Shown piece after piece: positions 58,782 to 64,000 of a stretch of DNA of 64,000 nt; position 1 is the first letter of the stretch, and every line of letters starts with the position of its first letter. The DNA lies in NCBI GenBank assembly GCA_023460175.1, contig JAEWRC010000194.1, forward strand, positions 7,528 to 71,527, given 5' to 3'. The stretch comes from Actinomycetes bacterium (GTDB lineage Bacteria > Actinomycetota > Actinomycetes > Mycobacteriales > Mycobacteriaceae). Position numbers and translations under genes: made by a program. Below the pieces are notes generated by a model. That model worked only from the letters and a program-made list of their open reading frames with translations, made no database searches and was not told where the DNA came from.

Positions 58782-59957
58782 CTAACAGCGCGCCGGACCC
58801 TTGATGCCGGCCACCCGGTGCAGCGACTCCTCCACCCGGGCCAGCGGCAATTCGCCGCTGTCCACGGCGGCCTCCAGCCGGTCCAGGACCGCCGGCACCT
58901 CGGCGGTGCTCACCCACAGGGCCACGTCGACACCGGCCTGCAGGCTGCGCAGCACGGCCTCGGGCACCCCGAAGCGCTGGTTGATGGCGCCCATCGAGGA
59001 CAGGTCGTCGCTGAACACCACTCCGCCGAAGCCGGGGCCGCCGTAGTTGCCGCTGCGCAGCAGGCCCACCGCGGCGCCGCTGAGGCTGGCGGGCTCGCCG
59101 CCGGTCAGCCCGGGCACCTGCATGTGGCCCATCATCACGCCGACCGGCTGGGTGGTCAGCGTCCGGTACGGCACCAGGTCGGTGGCCTGCAGTTCCTCGA
59201 GCGGCGGGGTGGTGACCCCGCCGACGTGCGAGTCGCCCGAGGCGTTGCCGTGGCCGGGGAAGTGCTTGAGCACCGGCAGGACGCCGCCGGCATGCAGGCC
59301 GCGCGCATACGCTCCGGCGTACTCGGTCACCACGGCCGGATCCGAACCGAACGAACGGTCGCCGATCACGGTGCCGTCGGCCGCGTCGGTCACGTCGACC
59401 ACCGGCGCGAAGTCCACGGTGATGCCCAGGCCGCGCATCTTCTGACCGCGCTCGCGCGCGATGGCGTACACCTCGTCGGGGGTCTTGGTCTGCGCCAGCA
59501 CCCGCGGCGAGGGCTGGCTGCCGATCAGGGCGGACAGCCGCTGCACCCGGCCGCCCTCCTCGTCGGTGCTGACCGCCAGTGGCAGCGGTTCGGCGTTGGC
59601 GGCGATCTCGGCCAGCGTGCCGTCGGACAGCATGGACTTGTCCGTCCAGCTGCCGATGAAGATGCCGCCCACGCGGTGATCGTTGACCACGGCCCGGGCA
59701 TCCGCACCGCCGCTCACCCCGACCATCAGCAGCTGCGCCAGCTTGTCGCGGGTCGACAGCGTCGAGAGGTCGCCGCAGACCGCCGGGGCCTGCGGGATCG
59801 GATTGCTCAGCGGCACCGACTCCGGCGAGGACTGCGTGCGCGGGTCCGCCGGGGCCGACGGCGCCGCCTGCTGGGCGGCCGGGGCACACCCCAGCAGCAA
59901 GGCCGGCAGCGCGACCACCGAGACGGCTACGCGGGACAGCGTGGAGGTGAAAGCCAT
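58782..59957 (-). CDS. lpqI: LpqI, GH3-family beta-N-acetylglucosaminidase lipoprotein
   Basis: A 391-residue GH3 (NagZ-type) enzyme. Signal peptide with lipobox ALLLGC at about 19-24, so it is a surface lipoprotein. Family motif KHFPGHGNASGDSH near 235-248 supplies the His/Asp acid-base, and the nucleophile Asp is in FSDDLSSMG. Cleaves GlcNAc from muropeptides during peptidoglycan recycling. Corresponds to Rv0237. Codirectional with, and upstream of, the TetR gene. Confidence 0.9.
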   Translation of the reverse strand: MAFTSTLSRVAVSVVALPALLLGCAPAAQQAAPSAPADPRTQSSPESVPLSNPIPQAPAVCGDLSTLSTRDKLAQLLMVGVSGGADARAVVNDHRVGGIFIGSWTDKSMLSDGTLAEIAANAEPLPLAVSTDEEGGRVQRLSALIGSQPSPRVLAQTKTPDEVYAIARERGQKMRGLGITVDFAPVVDVTDAADGTVIGDRSFGSDPAVVTEYAGAYARGLHAGGVLPVLKHFPGHGNASGDSHVGGVTTPPLEELQATDLVPYRTLTTQPVGVMMGHMQVPGLTGGEPASLSGAAVGLLRSGNYGGPGFGGVVFSDDLSSMGAINQRFGVPEAVLRSLQAGVDVALWVSTAEVPAVLDRLEAAVDSGELPLARVEESLHRVAGIKGPARC

Positions 59958-60095
59958 ACCTCATGGTGTCATGTGATCCACGTCGGATCGGCGACCGGCC
60001 CGCGAGCGGCCATCCGATAGGGTTCTTGAACGGGTCCGGAGCGCGCGACACGCCGTTTCACCTGACCCAAGCCGGCAGTAAGGGGATCATGGGGC

Positions 60096-60560
60096 ATGTC
60101 TGTCGTGCTCATTGCCTACGACGGAACCTCTAACGCGCGCCGCGCCGTCAATTACGCGGGGCGTTTTCTTTCTGCGAAACGGGTGGTGGTGCTCACCGTG
60201 TGGACGCCCATCCGCTCGGGCCCCGACCCGGTCAGCGTCGATCTGGACGGGCCGCCCGACCCCATCGAGGACGACCCCGAGGAAGAGCACGACATCGCCT
60301 ACTCCGATGCGCTGCGCACCAACGAGGAGGGCACCGAGCTGGCCGTGACGGCCGGGTTGAACGCCGAGCCCATGCTGGTGCCGGTGCAGGGCACGATCTG
60401 GCGCGCGATCATCAACGCCGCCGACCGCATCGACGCCGATCTGGTGGTGTCCGGGACGCGCGGCACCACCGGCCTGCGCTCGCTGCTGCAGTCCAGTGTC
60501 GCCGACCATGTGCTGCGCCACGGCCGACGCCCGGTACTGATCGTCCCCCCGGGGCACTGA
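60096..60560 (+). CDS. Universal stress protein (UspA family)
   Basis: A 154-residue single-domain Usp. Opens VVLIAYDGTSNARRAVNYA with the conserved Asp, and ends with the ATP-binding motif GTRGTTGLRSLLQSS..VLRHGRRPVLIVPP (split). The G-2X-G-9X-G pattern is preserved, so nucleotide binding is likely. ATG at 60096 with AAGGGG upstream. Not regulated by an obvious box in the 138-bp gap before it. Confidence 0.85.
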   Translation: MSVVLIAYDGTSNARRAVNYAGRFLSAKRVVVLTVWTPIRSGPDPVSVDLDGPPDPIEDDPEEEHDIAYSDALRTNEEGTELAVTAGLNAEPMLVPVQGTIWRAIINAADRIDADLVVSGTRGTTGLRSLLQSSVADHVLRHGRRPVLIVPPGH

Positions 60561-60618
60561 GCCAACCGTGCTAGGTTGGCTGACGACCGAAGCCGACCCC
60601 GCCCGCTGAGGAGCCCAC

Positions 60619-60792
60619 ATGACCCGGTTCGTGGTGCCTGCCGCCGCCAGCATTGTGGTCGGCATTCTGCTCGGCGCCGCGGCTGTGTTCGGGGTCTCGT
60701 TGATGGTCCAGCAGGACACCAAGCCGCCGCTGACCGCGGGCGACCCCGCGTCGTCGGTGCTCAACCGCGTCGAATACGGCGACCGCAGCTGA
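60619..60792 (+). CDS. DUF2613 small secreted/membrane peptide (Rv0236A-like)
   Basis: A 57-residue peptide: short N-terminus, hydrophobic helix at about 9-30 (AASIVVGILLGAAAVFGVSL), then a polar tail ending VEYGDRS. Corresponds to Rv0236A (DUF2613) by size and position, always just upstream of aftD. GAGGAG ribosome binding site upstream of ATG. Its stop is 1 nt from the proposed aftD start, so translation is likely coupled. May be a small partner of AftD; unproven. Confidence 0.8.
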   Translation: MTRFVVPAAASIVVGILLGAAAVFGVSLMVQQDTKPPLTAGDPASSVLNRVEYGDRS

Positions 60793-60793
60793 C

Positions 60794-63700
60794 CTGAGCG
60801 CAACCCCGGTAGCGGCCCGTCCGGGAGGGTCGATCTCCGATCCGCAGACCCCCGCCGTCGAGCCGCTGTCCCGCCGCTGGCTCTGGGTGGCCGGGCTGGT
60901 CGCGCTGCTGCTCAGCGTCGCGCAGTCCCCCGGGCAGATCGCCCCGGACACCAAACTCGACCTCACCGCCAACCCGCTGCGGTTCCTGGCCCGCGCCGCC
61001 GACCTCTGGAACAGCGATCTGCCGTTCGGTCAGGCGCAGAACCAGGCCTACGGCTACCTGTTCCCGCACGGCGCGTTCTTCCTGGTCGGCGACCTGCTGG
61101 GGATTCCGGACTGGATGATCCAGCGGCTGTGGTGGGCGATCCTGCTGACCGCCGGCTTCTGGGGGATCCTGCGAGTCGCCGAGGCGCTCGGCATCGGCAC
61201 CACCTCGTCGCGGGTGGTGGCCGGCATCGCGTTCGCGCTGTCTCCGCGGGTGCTCAGCACGCTGGGCTCGATCTCCTCGGAGACCCTGCCGATGATGCTG
61301 GCGCCGTGGGTGCTGCTGCCGGTCATCCTGGCGATGCGCGGCGGGCACGGTCAGTCGCTGCGGGTCTTGGCCGCGCGCTCGGCGGTCGCGGTCGCGCTGA
61401 TGGGCGCGGTCAACGCCGTGGCCACGCTGACCGCCTGCCTGCCCGCGCTGATCTGGTGGGCCTGTCACCGGCCGAATCGCCAATGGCTGCGGTTCAGCGG
61501 GTGGTGGCTGGGGGCCACCGCCCTGGCGGTCACCTGGTGGGTGGTGGCGCTGGCGTTGCTGGGGCGGATCAGCCCGCCGTTCCTGGACTACATCGAATCC
61601 TCCGGGGTCACCACGCAGTGGACGTCCCTGATCGAGGTGCTGCGCGGCACGTACGCGTGGTCGCCGTTCGTGGCGCCCAACGCGACCGCCGGTAGTTCGC
61701 TGGTCACCGGCCCGATGGCGATCTGGGCCACCACCCTGGTGGCCGCGGCCGGCCTGGCCGGGCTGGCGCTGCGGACCATGCCCGCCCGCGGCCGGCTGGT
61801 GACCATGCTGCTGATCGGCGTCACGCTGCTGGCGGTCGGCTACTCCGGCGGCCTGGGCTCGCCGGTCGCGGCCTACGTGCAGGCGTTCCTGGACGACGGC
61901 GGCGCCCCACTGCGCAATGTGCACAAGCTCGAACCGGTGGTGCGGATCCCGATCGTGCTGGGCATCGCGCACCTGCTGGGCCGCATCCCGCTGCCGGGCA
62001 GCGCCCCGCGGCCGGTGTGGTTGCGCGCCTTCACCCATCCCGAGGACGACAAGCGGGTGGCCGTCGGGATCGTGGTGCTCGCGGCGCTGACCGCGGCGAC
62101 GTCGCTGGCCTGGACCGGTCGGCTGACCCCGCCCGGCTCGTTCTCGGCGATCCCCGAGCACTGGCACCAGACCGCGGACTGGCTCACCGAGCACAACACC
62201 GGGGCGCCGACGCCGGGGCGCGCGCTGGTGGTACCCGGCGCGCCGTTCGCCACCCAGATCTGGGGCAACAGCCGCGACGAGCCCCTGCAGGTACTCGGCG
62301 AAAGCCCCTGGGGGGTACGCGATTCCATCCCGCTGACCCCGCCGCAGACCATCCGCGCGCTGGACTCGGTGCAGCGGCTGTTCGCCGCGGGCCGGCCATC
62401 GGACGGGCTGGCCGACACCCTGGCCCGGCAGGGCGTGTCCTATCTGGTGTTGCGCAACGACCTCGACCCCGAGCATTCCCGCTCAGCCCGCCCGATCCTG
62501 GTGCACCGGGCCATCGAGGGGTCGCCGGGGCTGACCAAGGTCGCGGAGTTCGGCGACTTCGTCGGGCCCGGCACCCTGGAGGGGTTCATCACCGACAGTG
62601 GGCTGCGGCCGCGCTACCGGGCGGTCGAGATCTACCGGGTCGAACCGCTGTACACCGGCGTCGAGAACCCCGGCGCCCCTTATCTTGCCGACACCGATCA
62701 GCTCGCCCGCATCGACGGCGGCCCCGAGGTGCTGCTGCGCCTCGACGAGCGCCGCCGACTGGCCGACGCCGCCCCGCTGGGGTCGGTGCTGCTGACCCAG
62801 GACGCCCAGGCCGCTGGCCTGCCCACCGAGGTCGTCACCGTCACCGACACCCCGGTGGCCCGCGAGACCGACTACGGCCGCGTAGACCACCATTCGTCGG
62901 CCGTGCGCGCCGAGGGCGACGAGCGGCACACCCACAACCGGGTGCCCGACTATCCGAGCCCCGGGGCGGAGCCGTTGTACGGCAGCTGGACCGGCGGCCG
63001 GCTGACCACCTCGAGTTCGGCCGCCGACGCCACTGCGCTGCCGCATGTGGCGCCCGCGGCCGGCCCCACCGCCGCGATCGACGGCGACTCCGCCACCAGC
63101 TGGGTGTCGAACTCGTTGCAGGCCGCGGTCGGCCAGTGGCTGCGGATCGACTTCGACCATCCGGTCACCAACGCGACGATGACGCTGACGCCGAGCGCCT
63201 CGACCATCGGCGCCCAGGTCAACCGCATCGCGATCGAGACCGCCGGGGGCACCACGACGCTGCGGGTCGACGAGCCCGGTCAGCCCGTCACCGTGGCCCT
63301 GCCCTACGGCGAGACGCCCTGGGTGCGGATCACCGCCGCCTCGACCCGCGACGGCTCGGGCGGTGTGCAGTTCGGCATCACCGACCTGGCGGTCACCCAG
63401 TACGACGCGTCCGGGTTCGCACATCCGGTCGACCTGCGACACACCGTGAAAGTGCCCGGCCCGCCGGAGGATTCGGCGGTGGCCCGGTGGGATCTGGGTG
63501 CGGAGTTCCTGGGCCGCTCCGGCTGTATCGAGGGCGCCGACGCGGTGCACTGCGCCTCCGCACTCGCGCTGGCGCCCGAGGAACTGGTCAACCTCAGCCG
63601 CACGCTGACCGTGCCGGAACCGATCTCGGTGACCCCGACGGTGTGGGTGCGCCCGCGACAGGGCCCGGCGCTCTCGGATCTGGTCCGCGAGCCCGACACC

Positions 63701-64000
63701 ACCCGGGCCGACGGCGACTCCGACTCCTTCGACGTCCTCGGCACCGCTTTTGCCGCGGCCGACGGCGATCCGCGTACCGCCTGGACCGCCCCGCAGGGCG
63801 TGGTGCGCAACCACGGCGCCCCGACGCTGACGATCACCCTGCCGGAGCCGACCGAGGTGGCGGCGCTGCGGTTGACGCCGAGCCTGTCGGAGCTGCCCAC
63901 CAACCCGACCCTGGTGGCCATCGACCTCGGCACCGGCCCCCAGGTGCGTCGGCTCTACGGCGACGGCCGCCAGACCCTGCCGCTGCATCCCGCGCTGACC
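60794..64000 (+). CDS. aftD: Arabinofuranosyltransferase AftD (5' part, runs off the window)
   Basis: The first 1069 codons of a GT-C arabinosyltransferase of about 1400 residues. Multiple hydrophobic segments at 20-430 with LDLTANPLRFLARAADLWN, QNQAYGYLFPHGAFF and LSPRVLSTLGSISSETLP; then a large periplasmic region with carbohydrate-binding-module-like repeats. Adds branching arabinose in arabinogalactan and lipoarabinomannan. No ATG/GTG/TTG exists in frame between 60734 and the first membrane helix; CTG at 60794, 1 nt after the upstream stop, gives LSATPVAARPGG and is the best candidate start. Confidence 0.85.
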   Translation, partial: MSATPVAARPGGSISDPQTPAVEPLSRRWLWVAGLVALLLSVAQSPGQIAPDTKLDLTANPLRFLARAADLWNSDLPFGQAQNQAYGYLFPHGAFFLVGDLLGIPDWMIQRLWWAILLTAGFWGILRVAEALGIGTTSSRVVAGIAFALSPRVLSTLGSISSETLPMMLAPWVLLPVILAMRGGHGQSLRVLAARSAVAVALMGAVNAVATLTACLPALIWWACHRPNRQWLRFSGWWLGATALAVTWWVVALALLGRISPPFLDYIESSGVTTQWTSLIEVLRGTYAWSPFVAPNATAGSSLVTGPMAIWATTLVAAAGLAGLALRTMPARGRLVTMLLIGVTLLAVGYSGGLGSPVAAYVQAFLDDGGAPLRNVHKLEPVVRIPIVLGIAHLLGRIPLPGSAPRPVWLRAFTHPEDDKRVAVGIVVLAALTAATSLAWTGRLTPPGSFSAIPEHWHQTADWLTEHNTGAPTPGRALVVPGAPFATQIWGNSRDEPLQVLGESPWGVRDSIPLTPPQTIRALDSVQRLFAAGRPSDGLADTLARQGVSYLVLRNDLDPEHSRSARPILVHRAIEGSPGLTKVAEFGDFVGPGTLEGFITDSGLRPRYRAVEIYRVEPLYTGVENPGAPYLADTDQLARIDGGPEVLLRLDERRRLADAAPLGSVLLTQDAQAAGLPTEVVTVTDTPVARETDYGRVDHHSSAVRAEGDERHTHNRVPDYPSPGAEPLYGSWTGGRLTTSSSAADATALPHVAPAAGPTAAIDGDSATSWVSNSLQAAVGQWLRIDFDHPVTNATMTLTPSASTIGAQVNRIAIETAGGTTTLRVDEPGQPVTVALPYGETPWVRITAASTRDGSGGVQFGITDLAVTQYDASGFAHPVDLRHTVKVPGPPEDSAVARWDLGAEFLGRSGCIEGADAVHCASALALAPEELVNLSRTLTVPEPISVTPTVWVRPRQGPALSDLVREPDTTRADGDSDSFDVLGTAFAAADGDPRTAWTAPQGVVRNHGAPTLTITLPEPTEVAALRLTPSLSELPTNPTLVAIDLGTGPQVRRLYGDGRQTLPLHPALT

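Overview
This is high-GC DNA from a rapidly growing Mycobacterium (Mycolicibacterium type). The evidence is gene order. From about 15 kb to the right edge the window follows, with gains and losses, the M. tuberculosis segment Rv0265c to Rv0236c: fecB2-like, pxpB/pxpC-like, aac(2'), HemD-type regulator, sirB, nirBD, hsp20, Rv0250c-like, sdh1 operon, flavin reductase, fadE5, F6 sRNA region, fadA2, fabG4, htdX, TetR, lpqI, DUF2613 peptide, aftD. The trehalose polyphleate (TPP) locus sits between the flavin reductase and fadE5, the arrangement known from M. smegmatis.

Layout. 1-0.86 kb: tail of an unknown gene and a VapBC toxin-antitoxin pair. 0.88-7.9 kb: a minus-strand cluster that I do not recognise as a described system. 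It has a NorQ/CbbQ-type AAA+ ATPase, a NorD/CbbO-type VWA protein, two tiny membrane peptides, a polytopic membrane protein, a single-span protein, an NAD(P)H-dependent dehydrogenase and a TetR regulator, but no NorB/NorC or RubisCO. A second copy of the membrane protein and of the TetR gene lies just upstream, and the same dyad TGACT-N2-AGTCA precedes one gene of each copy. 8-14.9 kb: lipid/xenobiotic-type catabolic genes (mycofactocin-type SDR, CMD protein, hydrolase, acyl-CoA dehydrogenase) with TetR regulators, plus a secreted 8-Cys repeat peptide. 15-25.6 kb: siderophore-binding lipoprotein, queuosine-precursor-type transporter, PxpBC, AAC(2'), a methyltransferase, and the nitrite assimilation set (NnaR-like HemD-wHTH regulator, SirB, NirD, NirB), then a heat-shock Hsp20 gene. 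25.7-31.4 kb: PEP-mutase family enzyme, succinate dehydrogenase Sdh1 operon, small UVR-like peptide and flavin reductase.

31.5-51.9 kb: GAP-family membrane protein and the TPP locus: PE hydrolase/acyltransferase, FadD23, MmpL10 and PapA3 on the minus strand, and a divergent 3661-residue bimodular PKS. The PKS makes the phleic acyl chains, FadD23 activates fatty acids, PapA3 acylates trehalose, MmpL10 exports the precursor and PE completes the lipid outside. 52-64 kb: fatty-acid beta-oxidation/FAS-II-like genes (fadE5, fadA2, fabG4, htdX), with a TetR gene and four related 16-bp dyads placed to form a small regulon, the sigma-F-driven F6-like sRNA, lpqI, a universal stress protein and the start of aftD.

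Starts were chosen from ribosome binding sites, stop/start overlaps, family alignment from memory and leaderless promoter spacing. No database search was run; names rest on motifs, lengths and synteny.
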